Origin: Thioclava atlantica
GTDB taxonomy: Bacteria; Pseudomonadota; Alphaproteobacteria; Rhodobacterales; Rhodobacteraceae
NCBI RefSeq assembly: GCF_000737065.1
Contig: NZ_AQRC01000004.1
Span: 186,001-250,000 of the forward strand
Direction of reading: 5' to 3'
Length of the DNA stretch: 64,000 nucleotides
The notes beneath the pieces were generated by a model that was not told the origin of the DNA, ran no database searches, and saw only the letters and a list, made by a program, of their open reading frames with translations. Positions 1-9,021 of the stretch are shown one piece after another. Each line of letters begins with the position of its first letter. The first letter of the stretch is position 1. Made by a program: the position numbers and the translations under genes.

Positions 1-609
1 GTCACCGGCATCTGGCAAGGCGAGAATTTCCTGCCCGAGCAGATACCGGTTTACGCGGCGCATTGGGCCGGGTGGCTGCTGGGCGCGGCGATGATCTTCC
101 TCGTGCCCGTCACCATCGGCGACATCATCTGGAAGCGGTTCGAGTGGCGCCGGAAACTGCGCATGTCGCTCAAGGAGATCCGCGACGAGATGAAGGATTC
201 CGAGGGCGATCCGCAGATCAAGAGCCGCAGGGCCGAGATCGCGCGCCGTCGGGCGCGCCAGCGCATGGCGCAAGCGGTCCCGACCGCCAGCGTTGTCGTG
301 ACGAACCCGACGCATTTCGCCGTGGCGCTCAAATACGAACAGGGCAGCGACGCCGCGCCGGTCTGCGTCGCGAAAGGGGCCGATGCGGTGGCGGCGCGGA
401 TCCGCAAGATCGCGCGCGACAACGAGGTGCCCATCGTCGAGAACAAGCCGCTCGCCCGCACGCTTCACGCCACCATCGAGGTGGATGACATGGTGCCGAT
501 CGAGCACTGGCAGGCCGTCGCGGAAATCATCGGCTATGTCATGGACCTGCGCCGCAATATTCGCCGCGCGCCGCCGAAGGGCTCCGTGCTGCGGGTCGAT
601 GAGGAGTGA
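1..609 (+). CDS. flhB: Flagellar export apparatus protein FlhB, C-terminal part (5' truncated by window edge)
   Basis: Reading frame 1 is open from base 1 and encodes the last 202 residues of FlhB, the export-gate protein that switches substrate specificity from rod/hook to filament. The fragment starts near the last transmembrane helix (residues about 22-40) and continues into the basic cytoplasmic domain. The autocleavage motif NPTH is at fragment residues 102-105 and is intact, so self-cleavage between Asn and Pro is expected. The start codon and first transmembrane helices lie to the left of the window. The next gene is on the other strand, so FlhB probably ends a rightward unit that would begin with flhA/fliR upstream; that part is inference. 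Confidence 0.95.
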   Translation, partial: VTGIWQGENFLPEQIPVYAAHWAGWLLGAAMIFLVPVTIGDIIWKRFEWRRKLRMSLKEIRDEMKDSEGDPQIKSRRAEIARRRARQRMAQAVPTASVVVTNPTHFAVALKYEQGSDAAPVCVAKGADAVAARIRKIARDNEVPIVENKPLARTLHATIEVDDMVPIEHWQAVAEIIGYVMDLRRNIRRAPPKGSVLRVDEE

Positions 610-694
610 CGGGCCGGGGGTGACCGCGCGGTTCTCCCCCTCGCGACAAGAGAGAAGCTCCCGCGGCCGGGCGTGGCTCAGACGCCCGCGCGGT

Positions 695-1333
695 TCAGTT
701 CAGCTTCACGTTGACCAGCTTCTGGTCGCCGGGCAGCTTCGAGCGCTCGAGGATGATCTTTGAGACCGCGCGTGCGCGCACCGGGTTCATCTCGGCCATG
801 ATCGGCGCGACCTCGCGCTCCTTCATCGTCGCCAGCACCATGACCGTCACCTCGATGTCGAGATCGTTCATGATCGCCGCCGCCGCCGCCGGTTTCATGT
901 TCTTGTAGATGGACACCAGTCGATCCACGTCCTCGGTATGGGATTTCTCCACCTTGTCGAGAAGCGTGGTGACCTTGTCCTTCAGCTCGGTCAGATGCTT
1001 CGACTGGGTGTCGAGCCCCTGCTTGGCGAGTTCGATCTCGGCGCTGCGGGCGTCGAGTTTCTTCTTCTGATCCGCGAGGAGATCACGCTCCTGCCGCACC
1101 GACATCAACAGCTCTTCTGGTGTCGGGCTGCAGGCCCCCGGGGCGGTGGAAAGCTTGCCAGTCGATGCCAGCGCCGCGGTGGCGCTTTCCTTTTCGGCGC
1201 CGCTTGCGAGAGCGGCCGGCAGCAGCGAATCCGGAAACGGGATCATGCCCGACGGAAGGCTGGTCACGAGCTTGGCGCCCCCCGACAGCAGCAGCGCACC
1301 GACCAGAACTTGCAGACTGCGGCTCTTCACCAT
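695..1333 (-). CDS. MotE-like flagellar protein (exported, coiled coil plus MgtE-N-like C-terminus)
   Basis: The 212-residue protein has an N-terminal hydrophobic segment (about residues 6-26), a Ser/Ala-rich linker, a charged coiled coil (about 80-145) and a C-terminal helical region with the pattern KNMKPAAAAAIMNDLD followed by VMVLATMKEREVAPIMAEM. This arrangement is that of the MotE/MgtE-N-like proteins found in alphaproteobacterial flagellar clusters. In Sinorhizobium, MotE is a periplasmic chaperone for MotC. The gene is last in a leftward unit fliL-fliM-DUF6468-this gene, and its start overlaps the end of the DUF6468 gene by 7 bases. Family placement is by pattern only; the exact function in this organism is not shown. 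Confidence 0.7.
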   Translation of the reverse strand: MVKSRSLQVLVGALLLSGGAKLVTSLPSGMIPFPDSLLPAALASGAEKESATAALASTGKLSTAPGACSPTPEELLMSVRQERDLLADQKKKLDARSAEIELAKQGLDTQSKHLTELKDKVTTLLDKVEKSHTEDVDRLVSIYKNMKPAAAAAIMNDLDIEVTVMVLATMKEREVAPIMAEMNPVRARAVSKIILERSKLPGDQKLVNVKLN

Positions 1334-1707
1334 TGCCCCTGCGCCTCCCGCCGCACCCGCGTCTGATCGAAGAAGCTTTTCACCAGCTCGGCCTTGCCGG
1401 TGACCCGGGTCAGACCCATCGGCGATTTCGGCCCCGAGCGACGCGAATTGAAGGTCAGGGTCGGCGCCGCTCCTTGCGAGGGTGCCGGATCGGGCGAGGG
1501 CGCTTCGCGGCTTGCGGCCACCGCGTCCTTCATCCGGTCGACGGATTCCTGCGACTTGTCCACGGCGGCGGAAAAGGCGGTGACGAGCGGCTCCATCTCC
1601 TCGAGAACGAGCATGAGCTTCTTGACCCGCCGCGTGATCAGCACGCCATAGGCCATCAGCCCGCCAAGGGACACGAGAATAATCGCGTTAATCAGCATCG
1701 ACGTCAT
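1327..1707 (-). CDS. DUF6468-type flagellar small membrane protein
   Basis: The 126-residue protein has one N-terminal membrane helix (about residues 4-24), a short charged helix with repeated hydrophobic heptads (about 27-65), and a Pro/Ala-rich tail. Small proteins of this shape sit between fliM and the MotE-like gene in many alphaproteobacterial flagellar clusters and are annotated as DUF6468; I recognise it from this context and shape rather than from catalytic residues. It overlaps the 3' end of fliM by 20 bases and the next gene by 7, so the three are almost certainly translated together. A role at the motor or basal body membrane is inferred. Confidence 0.6.
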   Translation of the reverse strand: MTSMLINAIILVSLGGLMAYGVLITRRVKKLMLVLEEMEPLVTAFSAAVDKSQESVDRMKDAVAASREAPSPDPAPSQGAAPTLTFNSRRSGPKSPMGLTRVTGKAELVKSFFDQTRVRREAQGQW

Positions 1708-2632
1708 TGCTCCACTCGTCCTTTCCCATGAGGTTCGCCGTCACGCGCAGCGCCACCGATCCGTTTTGCTTCTTGCCCATCTCTCCCTCGAGAACCGGGC
1801 TCCCGGCACAGAGCACGAGCACGGGATGGGTATCGTCGATCCGGAGATCGAACGTATCCCCGACTTTCCATTCCAGGATCTCGCGCATCGGCAACACGAC
1901 CTCGTGCAGCTGTGCGGTGAGAACCACCGAAGAGCCCTCGATTTTCTGCGTCAGTTGCGCGCGCCAGGAATTGTCCGCACCGAGCCGCTCGCCAAAGAAG
2001 ATCTTCGTGAGAAGCGGCCGGACCGGCTCGAGCGTCGCATAGGGCAGGACCAGGAATACTTCGCCGTCATGACCGTCGAGATTGATCTTCAGGGGCACGC
2101 GCACCGTGGGACTGCTGGGCTGGGCGATATTGGCGAATTGCGGGTTGCTCTCCATCCGGTCGACCTGGAAGACGACCTCGCAGATCTGGCGGAATCCCAC
2201 CGCCATGTCGGCAAGGATGAGTTCGGCGAGTTTCTCGCCCATCCGGCGCTCGATCGTGGTGAAGCCGTGCTTCGCATCCTTCGCCCTGCCCGACGGCTGC
2301 CCGCCGAGCATCAGCTCGAGCGCCGAGAACAAGAAGACGGAGTCCAGCGACAGGACGAATTGGTCGTCCCAGGGATCGGCCTGTGCGACGGCGATCAGGC
2401 CATGTTTCGGAAGGCTCTTCATCGCCTCGGAGAACGGCAGGTATTCGACCTCGCCGAGCGACACGTCGAGCACCGATCCGGTGACCGACTTGAGCGAACT
2501 GGAAAAGGACAGGACGAAGCGCTCGAAGATCACGTCCAGCATCGGCAGACGCTCGTAATTGAGCATCGACATGCGAATGATCTCGTCTTCGATTTCCGCA
2601 GTCGTCGTCGCCATTTCCGCCTGCCCCGCCAT
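1688..2632 (-). CDS. fliM: Flagellar motor switch protein FliM
   Basis: This 314-residue protein is the C-ring component linking CheY-P binding to FliG. It shows a central CheC-like domain (about residues 30-220, including LDSVFLFSALELMLGG and FTTIERRMGEKLAELIL) and a C-terminal SpoA domain (about 225-300, with LPMREILEWKVGDTFDLRID). The open frame extends upstream through fliL, but the ATG at 2632 lies 2 bases after the fliL stop and begins a FliM-like sequence. A second ATG six codons in, and a GTG two codons upstream, are alternatives. A clear N-terminal LSQxEID-type CheY-binding peptide is not evident. Confidence 0.93.
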   Translation of the reverse strand: MAGQAEMATTTAEIEDEIIRMSMLNYERLPMLDVIFERFVLSFSSSLKSVTGSVLDVSLGEVEYLPFSEAMKSLPKHGLIAVAQADPWDDQFVLSLDSVFLFSALELMLGGQPSGRAKDAKHGFTTIERRMGEKLAELILADMAVGFRQICEVVFQVDRMESNPQFANIAQPSSPTVRVPLKINLDGHDGEVFLVLPYATLEPVRPLLTKIFFGERLGADNSWRAQLTQKIEGSSVVLTAQLHEVVLPMREILEWKVGDTFDLRIDDTHPVLVLCAGSPVLEGEMGKKQNGSVALRVTANLMGKDEWSNDVDAD

Positions 2633-2634
2633 CG

Positions 2635-3186
2635 TCACTGCACCACCAGATCGCTGATGAGAACTTCCTTGGGCGTGTCGTTGCCCACGACCGCGCGGGC
2701 GCGCTTGAGCAGTTCCGACTTGAGCTTGACCAGCCCGATGCTCCCGCGCAGGTCCTCTTCCGTCATCTGGCGCAGAAACCCGGTGAAGGTGTCGCGCATG
2801 AAGGGTTTCTTCGCGCTCATGACCGCTTCGGCGTCCTGGGATTCGGGATAGACCAGCGCCAGGTGGATCTTGAGGTAGCGCGCGGCCGGCGCGCCGGTCG
2901 CGGTCATCCCGGTGATGTTCACCACGATGTCGTCGAAATCCAGCAGCGCATCCGCACCGGCCGATGCCTCGGCGCCCGACGCGCCATGGCCCGCCGAATC
3001 CGCAGCTTTTCCTCCGGTGAGCGCTGAGACACCGCCGAACGCGACAAGCCCGCCGCAGAGCATGGCGACGAAAGCGAGGGCGCCGGCCGCGATCACGACA
3101 CGCTTGTGATCGCGCAAGAACCGCCACCGCGTTTCGGGCGTCTCTCCAACCTCTTCTCCCTCAACGGCCGCATCTGTCATCGGCAA
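2635..3186 (-). CDS. fliL: Flagellar basal-body-associated protein FliL
   Basis: The 183-residue protein has a cytoplasmic N-terminus, one membrane helix (about residues 30-52), a Ser/Gly/Ala linker and a periplasmic FliL domain (about 80-183) with YLKIHLALVYPE and an acidic/hydrophobic C-terminus ending ISDLVVQ. FliL stabilises the stator at the motor. It is the first gene of the leftward fliL-fliM-DUF6468-motE-like unit. The 129 bases between its start and fliF (3187-3315) must hold divergent promoters; the stretch is AT-rich but contains no full TTAA-N7-TTAA box. A second possible FliL-like protein is encoded at 22737-23180. Confidence 0.9.
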   Translation of the reverse strand: MPMTDAAVEGEEVGETPETRWRFLRDHKRVVIAAGALAFVAMLCGGLVAFGGVSALTGGKAADSAGHGASGAEASAGADALLDFDDIVVNITGMTATGAPAARYLKIHLALVYPESQDAEAVMSAKKPFMRDTFTGFLRQMTEEDLRGSIGLVKLKSELLKRARAVVGNDTPKEVLISDLVVQ

Positions 3187-3315
3187 TCGCGCCTCTTTTC
3201 GACGAATTTAAAGATAAAACCTGTTCTTCACTGGATGCCCCGAAGTATATACATCCGCACTTTACTTGCAATACAAAGATAGAATAGCTTCTAAGCCATG
3301 AAATAAGAATAACTG

Positions 3316-5049
3316 GTGTTCACCGTGCAGCAATTCTTGAGGAACCTTCAATCCCTGGGGCGGCGCAGGCTCCTCATGCTTGGAGCCGTCGGTGTCGTCA
3401 GCGTTCTCGCGCTTGTCTTCGGCCTCTCGGTCGTGACGGCCCCGAGCTACAAGTTGCTCTACAGCCAGCTTTCGCCCTCGAGCGCGGCCGGCATCGTGGA
3501 TGCCCTCGATCAGGCGGGCTTCAAGACGCGGATCTCGGAAGATGGCAGCGCCGTTTCGGTTCCCGAAGCGGATATCGCACGCGCGCGCATGGCGCTTGCC
3601 GAGAAGAACCTGCCGGTGGATGGCGAGCCGGGCTGGGAGCTCTTCGACAACACGAGCGGCTTCGGCATGAACACCTTCATGCAGCATGTGAACCGGCTGC
3701 GTGCGATGGAAGGCGAACTGGCGCGCTCGATCCAGACCATCGACGGAGTGCGAAGCGCCCGCGTCCACCTGGTTCTGCCGGAACGCGAGGCATTCTCGCG
3801 CACCAGTCCCGATCCGAGCGCCAGCGTCATCGTGCGCGCCGCCTCCACCCGCGGGATCAGCCGCAAGGAGGCGCTCGCGATTCGCAACCTGATCGCCGCG
3901 GCGGTGCCCAATCTCGACGGCAACCGCGTGACCGTCCTCTCGGCCAGCGGCGAGACGATTCTCGCGGAGAATTCGGATACTGCCGGCCAGGCTACACTTC
4001 AGTCCAACAAGGCCGCGACCGAGGACCGGATGGCGCGCTCGATCGAACAGATCCTGACGGCGCGCGTCGGCGCGGGGAATGCGCGCGTTCAGGTGAATGT
4101 CGATCTGTCCAACCAGCGCGAAGTCGTGGTCGAACAGAGCTTCGATCCCGACCAGCAGGTCATCCGCTCGACCCAGAACAACACCGAGCAGCAGCAGGGC
4201 ACCCAGAACGGCGATGCCGGCGTCAACACCGGCAACAACATTCCCGGCGCGCTCGGCGGGCCCGGGGCGGGAAACACCACCGACAGCCGCAGCAAGAACG
4301 GCGAGACGGTACGCTACGAGATCGGCAATACCCGGCGCGAGGTCACCACCGAGGCGGGGGCGGTCAAGCGTGTCTCAGTCGCCGTCTTGGTGAACGGCAT
4401 CTACAACGTGCAGAAGGATGGCTCCCTCAAATACGAACCGCGCTCCCCCGAGGAGATCGCGCGGCTCACCGCATTGGTGAAATCGGCAATCGGCTACGAC
4501 CAGAACCGCGGCGATACCGTCTCCGTCGACAGCCTGCGGTTCATCGACTACTCGATGGAGGTCGGCGGGCCGGCCGGCCCGACCCTGATGCAGCGCCTCT
4601 CGAACAATATCGTCTCGATCCTGCGCTGGCTATTTGCCCTCCTGATCGTGGTCGCTGTTCTTGTCTTCGGGCTCCGTCCGCTGCTGAACCGGGCCGATCG
4701 CGAACGCGCGCGGTTGGGCGAAGCGACTGGCGCAGGGGCGCTCGCGGCGCCCGAGGGCGGACCGGAGGCCGGCGCGCCGGAAGGCGGCAGCCTGCCCGCC
4801 CCGCCCACCACTGCCGTCGCCACCCGGGCACAGACCGCGCCGGCAGGAGACGCGCCCGAGACCGCAGCGCCGGTCCAGCGTCCGCAGCGCTACGACCCCG
4901 CCCGGGATGACGGCGACGAACTGGTCACCAACCTCGCGATCAATGGCGCGATCCTGAAACGCAAGGTCTCCGCGATCCAGCAGATCGTCGAGGAAGAACC
5001 GCATGAGGCGCTCAAGGTCCTGCGCGGCTGGCTCCTGAACGAGGCATGA
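3316..5049 (+). CDS. fliF: Flagellar MS-ring protein FliF
   Basis: At 577 residues this is normal FliF length. It has two membrane helices (about residues 19-40 and 432-455) bracketing the periplasmic ring-building region. That region contains the YscJ/FliF domain (YKLLYSQLSPSSAAGIVDAL at about 48-68) and the conserved RVHLVLPEREAF (about 153-164). The C-terminal tail ends in a helix that in other FliFs binds FliG. The start used is GTG at 3316; a second GTG at 3325 would give VQQFLRNL and is equally possible, and no strong Shine-Dalgarno sequence decides it. It heads the rightward unit fliF-fliH-fliN-fliP, overlapping fliH by 4 bases (ATGA). Confidence 0.94.
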   Translation: MFTVQQFLRNLQSLGRRRLLMLGAVGVVSVLALVFGLSVVTAPSYKLLYSQLSPSSAAGIVDALDQAGFKTRISEDGSAVSVPEADIARARMALAEKNLPVDGEPGWELFDNTSGFGMNTFMQHVNRLRAMEGELARSIQTIDGVRSARVHLVLPEREAFSRTSPDPSASVIVRAASTRGISRKEALAIRNLIAAAVPNLDGNRVTVLSASGETILAENSDTAGQATLQSNKAATEDRMARSIEQILTARVGAGNARVQVNVDLSNQREVVVEQSFDPDQQVIRSTQNNTEQQQGTQNGDAGVNTGNNIPGALGGPGAGNTTDSRSKNGETVRYEIGNTRREVTTEAGAVKRVSVAVLVNGIYNVQKDGSLKYEPRSPEEIARLTALVKSAIGYDQNRGDTVSVDSLRFIDYSMEVGGPAGPTLMQRLSNNIVSILRWLFALLIVVAVLVFGLRPLLNRADRERARLGEATGAGALAAPEGGPEAGAPEGGSLPAPPTTAVATRAQTAPAGDAPETAAPVQRPQRYDPARDDGDELVTNLAINGAILKRKVSAIQQIVEEEPHEALKVLRGWLLNEA

Positions 5050-5702
5050 GCATGACTGTGTTCCAGCGAGACTTCGACGAGGAGATGCAGGCGGAGGATG
5101 CCCGCATCGAGGCCGAGCGCCTGAAGAAATTCACCCAGGCCGATCTCGATGCGGCGACAGAGGCGGCCCGCGCCGCCGGCTTCGAAGGCGGACTGACCCG
5201 GGGGCGCGTCGAAGCCACGGCAGGGATGCAGGCCGCGCTCGAACAGCGGCAGACCGAGGCGTTCGAAAAACTCGTCCCCGCGATCACGGCGCTTCTGGAC
5301 AACCAGCTTGCGCATCAGGCTGCGCTCGAGCGGCATCTATGCGGCTTCACGCTCCGGGTCTGCGAGAGGGTGTTTCCCGAATTCATCGAGAAATGCTCGA
5401 CCGCGCGCGTCGAGACGCAGATCCGGCGCGCGATGGAAATCGCCCTTCGCAAACCGAGCCTGACGATCCGCCTGTCGCCCGCGAATTTCACCGGGCTGAA
5501 AGCGGTGATCGAGGCCAGCGCCGGTTCGAACAGCCCCTCCCTCGACATCGTCGCGGACCCGGCCCTCGCCGATGGCGACATCCATGCCGACTGGGAGGAT
5601 GGCGTGATGGATTACAGCTTCGAGACGGTCTGCAGGAGCATCCTCCTCGCCTTGCGCCAGACCCTTGCCCCCCAAGCCACACCAATCAGGAAAGCCGTGT
5701 AA
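5046..5702 (+). CDS. fliH: Flagellar export regulator FliH-like protein
   Basis: The 218-residue protein lies between fliF and fliN and begins at the ATGA overlap with fliF. Residues about 8-75 are strongly charged and Ala-rich, predicted helical/coiled coil (QAEDARIEAERLKKFTQADL), as in FliH, the regulator of the FliI ATPase. The C-terminal half (about 100-200) resembles the FliH/SctL globular domain, with paired hydrophobic helices and LAPQATPIRKAV at the end. fliI itself is not in this window. Sequence conservation in FliH is low, so position between fliF and fliN carries much of the assignment. Confidence 0.8.
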   Translation: MSMTVFQRDFDEEMQAEDARIEAERLKKFTQADLDAATEAARAAGFEGGLTRGRVEATAGMQAALEQRQTEAFEKLVPAITALLDNQLAHQAALERHLCGFTLRVCERVFPEFIEKCSTARVETQIRRAMEIALRKPSLTIRLSPANFTGLKAVIEASAGSNSPSLDIVADPALADGDIHADWEDGVMDYSFETVCRSILLALRQTLAPQATPIRKAV

Positions 5703-6104
5703 ATGTCCGACATCGAGCCGCCCCAGCCCCCGCAGACCCCTGACGTTTCCGACACCGACCCTCAGGAGCCGCAAACCGAAGCCCGTGCCGCTGCCGAAGA
5801 GACCCTGCTTCACAGCCTTGCTGGCAAGCACGCCGCGAGCGAGGGAGACGGTCAGAACGTGAACGCGATGCTCAATGTCGGGCTGTCCGTCCAGATCGTG
5901 CTCGGCCAGAGCCGCATCCCGATCGCCCAGCTTCTCAACCTGAGCCGCGGTTCTGTCATCGAACTGGAGAAGAAGATCGGCGAGCCGATCGACGTCGTGA
6001 TCAATGACCGCCTCGTCGCCCGCGGTGATCTCGTGAAGGTGGGCGACAACCGTCTCGGGGTCACCCTGACCGAGATCGTCAAAGACTACGTTCCCAAACG
6101 ATGA
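5703..6104 (+). CDS. fliN: Flagellar motor switch protein FliN
   Basis: The 133-residue protein has a Pro/Glu-rich, probably disordered N-terminus (1-50) and a C-terminal SpoA domain (about 53-130) with LNVGLSVQIVLGQSRIPI, the LNLSRGSVIELE turn and VNDRLVARGDLVKVGD-like end, all typical of FliN. FliN forms the lower C-ring together with FliM. It starts immediately after the fliH stop and overlaps fliP by 4 bases. The SpoA domain is complete, including the GDNRLGVTLTEIV strand. Confidence 0.95.
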   Translation: MSDIEPPQPPQTPDVSDTDPQEPQTEARAAAEETLLHSLAGKHAASEGDGQNVNAMLNVGLSVQIVLGQSRIPIAQLLNLSRGSVIELEKKIGEPIDVVINDRLVARGDLVKVGDNRLGVTLTEIVKDYVPKR

Positions 6105-6970
6105 CGGGTCTCGCGAAGCGATCTCCGGTGGCAAAACCCGGCCTTGCGCTCCTGATCGGCCTGACCCTCGCCGCTTCGCTCGCCCTGAGCGGCAGCGCCC
6201 AGGCACAGGAGGCCGGGGGCTTGCTGGGCGATCTCGCGCGCGGGCTGAACAACGCCGCCCCGGGCAGCGACGCCGCCGCAAGCCTGAGCGGGCGCATCAT
6301 TCAGCTTATCGCGCTGATGACCGTGCTCAGCATCGCGCCGGGCGTCCTCGTCGTCATGACGAGCTTCACCCGCTTCGTGATCGTCTTCTCGATGCTCCGA
6401 TCCGCTCTGGGGCTGAATCAGACGCCCCCGAACATGGTGCTGAGCGCCATGGCCCTGTTCATGACGTTCTTCGTGATGCAGCCGGTCTTCGACGATGCCT
6501 GGACCGGAGGGCTCAGGCCGCTGCTGAACAATACGGTGACCGAGGAGCAGGCGATTGTCGGGATCGGCGCGCCCTTCAAGGCGTTCATGTTCGCCAATAC
6601 CCGCCCCAAGGACCTGCAACTGTTCGCCGATATCGTGCGCTCCACGGGCAAGGACGGCGCAAGCGCCGATCCATCGCCCGCGCCCGCCCTGCCCGCCACG
6701 CCGGAGGAGGCGAGCTGGCGCACCCTCGTGCCCGCCTTCATGATCTCCGAGTTGCGGCGCGCCTTCACGATCGGCTTTCTGATCTACCTGCCCTTCATCG
6801 CGATCGACCTCATCGTGGCCTCGGTGCTGATGAGCGCGGGCATGATGATGCTGCCGCCGGTCATGATCTCCCTGCCCTTCAAGGTGATCTTCTTCGTCCT
6901 GATCGACGGCTGGTACATGCTGGCGGGCAGCATGATGCAATCCTATGTCGCCTATGGCGGGGGTGGCTGA
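6101..6970 (+). CDS. fliP: Flagellar export gate protein FliP
   Basis: The 289-residue protein has a cleavable signal peptide (about 1-35, ending SGSAQAQEA), then the hydrophobic FliP core with VLSIAPGVLVVMTSFTRFVI, the QTPPNMVLSAMALFMTFFVM segment, and a C-terminal pair of helices with LIVASVLMSAGMMMLPPVMI. FliP forms the core of the export channel with FliQ and FliR. The partners FliQ and FliR are not adjacent: the next gene is fliG after a 152-base gap, so this unit ends with fliP. Confidence 0.97.
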   Translation: MTGLAKRSPVAKPGLALLIGLTLAASLALSGSAQAQEAGGLLGDLARGLNNAAPGSDAAASLSGRIIQLIALMTVLSIAPGVLVVMTSFTRFVIVFSMLRSALGLNQTPPNMVLSAMALFMTFFVMQPVFDDAWTGGLRPLLNNTVTEEQAIVGIGAPFKAFMFANTRPKDLQLFADIVRSTGKDGASADPSPAPALPATPEEASWRTLVPAFMISELRRAFTIGFLIYLPFIAIDLIVASVLMSAGMMMLPPVMISLPFKVIFFVLIDGWYMLAGSMMQSYVAYGGGG

Positions 6971-7014
6971 GCGTCGCGCCGCCCGTTGCCTCCCAGCCCC
7001 GACATCTGCCGTTT

Positions 7015-7045
7015 ATTCTTTGAAATTTCGCCGCCGCCAAAGAAC
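7015..7045. promoter_or_regulatory. Inverted TTCTTTG / CAAAGAA pair upstream of fliG
   Basis: TTCTTTG (7016-7022) and CAAAGAA (7038-7044) form a 7-base inverted repeat with 15 bases between, in the AT-rich gap between fliP and fliG. CAAAGAA-type sequences recur in front of other flagellar units in this window (12993, 19643, 26835 and, reversed, 28816). A regulator or promoter role is inference from this recurrence. Confidence 0.35.
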
Positions 7046-7122
7046 AAGTGCGAAGTTCGATTGAGAACTAAAGGATAGACTGATATCCTCGGACAGAACT
7101 CTGAACAGATCGAGCGCCGACA

Positions 7123-8139
7123 ATGAAATCTTCCCGGGATTACAAGAAACTGCGGGGCCCCGAGAAGGCGGCGATCCTCTTTCTCTGCCTTGGCGAAAAA
7201 CATGGCGCCGGGCTGATGCAGAAGCTCGACGATTACGACATTCACTCGATCACCCACGCGATCTCGGCTTTAGGCACGATCCCCGCCGATCTCGTCGAGG
7301 AAGTGATGAGCGAATTCATGGAGACGGCCGGACAGGGCGGCGGCCTCGTCGGCTCGATGGAGATGGCGGAGAACATGCTCAAGGGGTTCCTGCCCGAAGA
7401 GCGGGTTTCCGACATCATGGGCGAGATCCAGGGCCCGCTGGTGGGGCGCAATGTCTGGGAAAACTTCTCTGCCCTGAACGAACAGGTCATCGCCAATTAC
7501 CTCAAGGAAGAGCATGACCAGACCGTTGCGGCGATCCTCAGCAAGGTGAAGCCGGAGGTGGCATCGAAAGTGCTGCCCCTTCTGGGCGAGGAGCGGATGA
7601 TGGAAGTGGTCGAGCGGATGATCGGCATCGAGACCGTTCCCCGCTACGTGTTCCAGAATATCGAGGAGACGCTGCAAAAGGAGTTCATGAGCTCTGCGAC
7701 ACGACATACCGGCCCCGATCCGCAGCAGCGCATGGCCGATCTCTTCAACAAGCTCGACAGCAAACTTTTCGACGAGATCACGCAGCGTCTCGAGCAGCGC
7801 ATCCCGGAAGCCTTCGGCGCCATCAAGGCGAAGATGTTCACCTTCGACGATCTGTGCAAGCTCGACCCGCAAAGCCTCGTCAAAGTCATGCGCGGGGTCG
7901 AGGGGCAAACGCTGCCGCTCGCGCTGCGCGGCGCGAAAAAGGAGGTGCGCGATTACTTCCTGGCCGCGCTGCCCGCTCGTTCGCGGGACATGCTGAACGA
8001 GGAAATGACCGCGATGGGTCCGGTGCGCGGGCGCGAGGTGCAGGACGCCCAATCGGCCCTCGTGGATTATGCGCTCGAACTGGCCCGCGACGACGAGATC
8101 CGCATCCCGCTCGACGATGACGACGTGATCATCGACTGA
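7123..8139 (+). CDS. fliG: Flagellar motor switch protein FliG
   Basis: The 338-residue protein has the FliG layout: N-terminal MS-ring-binding domain (GPEKAAILFLCLGEKHGAGL, residues about 12-31), middle domain with the EHDQTVAAILSKVKP motif (about 128-142), and the C-terminal torque-generating domain with MFTFDDLCKLDPQSLVKVMRG (about 238-258). The charged torque helix motif is followed by MTAMGPVRGREVQDAQ. The start ATG follows an AT-rich leader. It is probably its own transcription unit: 152 bases separate it from fliP and the next gene is convergent. Confidence 0.96.
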   Translation: MKSSRDYKKLRGPEKAAILFLCLGEKHGAGLMQKLDDYDIHSITHAISALGTIPADLVEEVMSEFMETAGQGGGLVGSMEMAENMLKGFLPEERVSDIMGEIQGPLVGRNVWENFSALNEQVIANYLKEEHDQTVAAILSKVKPEVASKVLPLLGEERMMEVVERMIGIETVPRYVFQNIEETLQKEFMSSATRHTGPDPQQRMADLFNKLDSKLFDEITQRLEQRIPEAFGAIKAKMFTFDDLCKLDPQSLVKVMRGVEGQTLPLALRGAKKEVRDYFLAALPARSRDMLNEEMTAMGPVRGREVQDAQSALVDYALELARDDEIRIPLDDDDVIID

Positions 8140-8152
8140 GGTCCATGCGAAA

Positions 8153-8167
8153 GCCGCGGTTCGCGGC
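8153..8167. terminator. Short GC hairpin between convergent fliG and DUF1217 gene
   Basis: GCCGCG-GTT-CGCGGC forms a six-base-pair stem 14 bases after the fliG stop, in the 51-base gap where fliG and the DUF1217 gene converge. There is no T run on either side, so intrinsic termination is only suggested. Confidence 0.25.
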
Positions 8168-8190
8168 CCAACCGCTGCCGGCGGGGCACC

Positions 8191-9021
8191 TTACCGGTAC
8201 CGCGAGGCCGAGAAGGTGGCGATCGCGGTCAGGTCGAAGGTCGCGGGGACGAACTGGCCGGAGCCTCCCTGAATGGCGCTCTGCATCAGCGTCACCGCCG
8301 CGCTGCCCGCCCCCCCGTTATTCGCGAAGTCCTTCGCATCGGACGCTGCGACGAAATGGGTGATCAGGTTGTCGACCGCCGCCGGATCCTTGAGCTTTCC
8401 GAGATCGAACTTGCCCTCGAAAATTTCCTTCTGCCGCTCGACATCCAGGCGGATCACGTCATCGGGGACTCCAAGGGCCGTGCGCATGAACTGCGCCATA
8501 TCCTTGTCCTTGAGGATCGAATACCACGACGACACCCCCCCGAGCTTCTGGCGGAATTCCAGGACCGAGCCGACGGTCGCATTCTGCTCGCGTTCGCCAT
8601 TGATGAACTGCTGGCTGACATATTGATCGACGATCGTGTCCTGCCACGCGGTCGAGGCGGTATTGGTGTTCTGCGTCCCGCCAGCGGTGAAGCCGAGCGC
8701 GTTGTAGAGCTTGCGAAACCGCGGATCGGTGAGCCTGTTGACGAGGGAAGACTTGTCGGCGGGGTCGCTCGAGAGGATCTCGCGCATCATCGCCTTGCCG
8801 AACATCTGGTCTTCCAGATCGAAGGCTTTCATCACGAAACTATAGGTATCGTAATCATTCACGAGGTCGGATGCGGTATGGATATCCGCGATCTTCTCGC
8901 GGAAGCGGGAAATCGCGCGGGCGTGCTGAGGCTCCTGCGCCAGTTGTTGCAGCTGCTTGGCCTGGGTCCGGTCGATCAGGCTCAACGCAAGGCGGCTGCT
9001 CATTCCCGAAATCGTCAGCAT
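8191..9021 (-). CDS. DUF1217 flagellar-cluster protein
   Basis: The 276-residue protein begins MLTISGMSSRLALSLIDRTQ and contains SRFREKIADIHTASDLVNDYDTY and the repeated helix-turn pattern typical of DUF1217 proteins of Rhodobacterales flagellar clusters. It has no signal peptide or membrane helix, and the molecular role of the family is not known to me. Its start overlaps the flbT stop by 7 bases, making it the last gene of flaF-flbT-DUF1217. Linkage to flagellin-regulating genes suggests work on flagellin or filament assembly; that is inference. Confidence 0.75.
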   Translation of the reverse strand: MLTISGMSSRLALSLIDRTQAKQLQQLAQEPQHARAISRFREKIADIHTASDLVNDYDTYSFVMKAFDLEDQMFGKAMMREILSSDPADKSSLVNRLTDPRFRKLYNALGFTAGGTQNTNTASTAWQDTIVDQYVSQQFINGEREQNATVGSVLEFRQKLGGVSSWYSILKDKDMAQFMRTALGVPDDVIRLDVERQKEIFEGKFDLGKLKDPAAVDNLITHFVAASDAKDFANNGGAGSAAVTLMQSAIQGGSGQFVPATFDLTAIATFSASRYR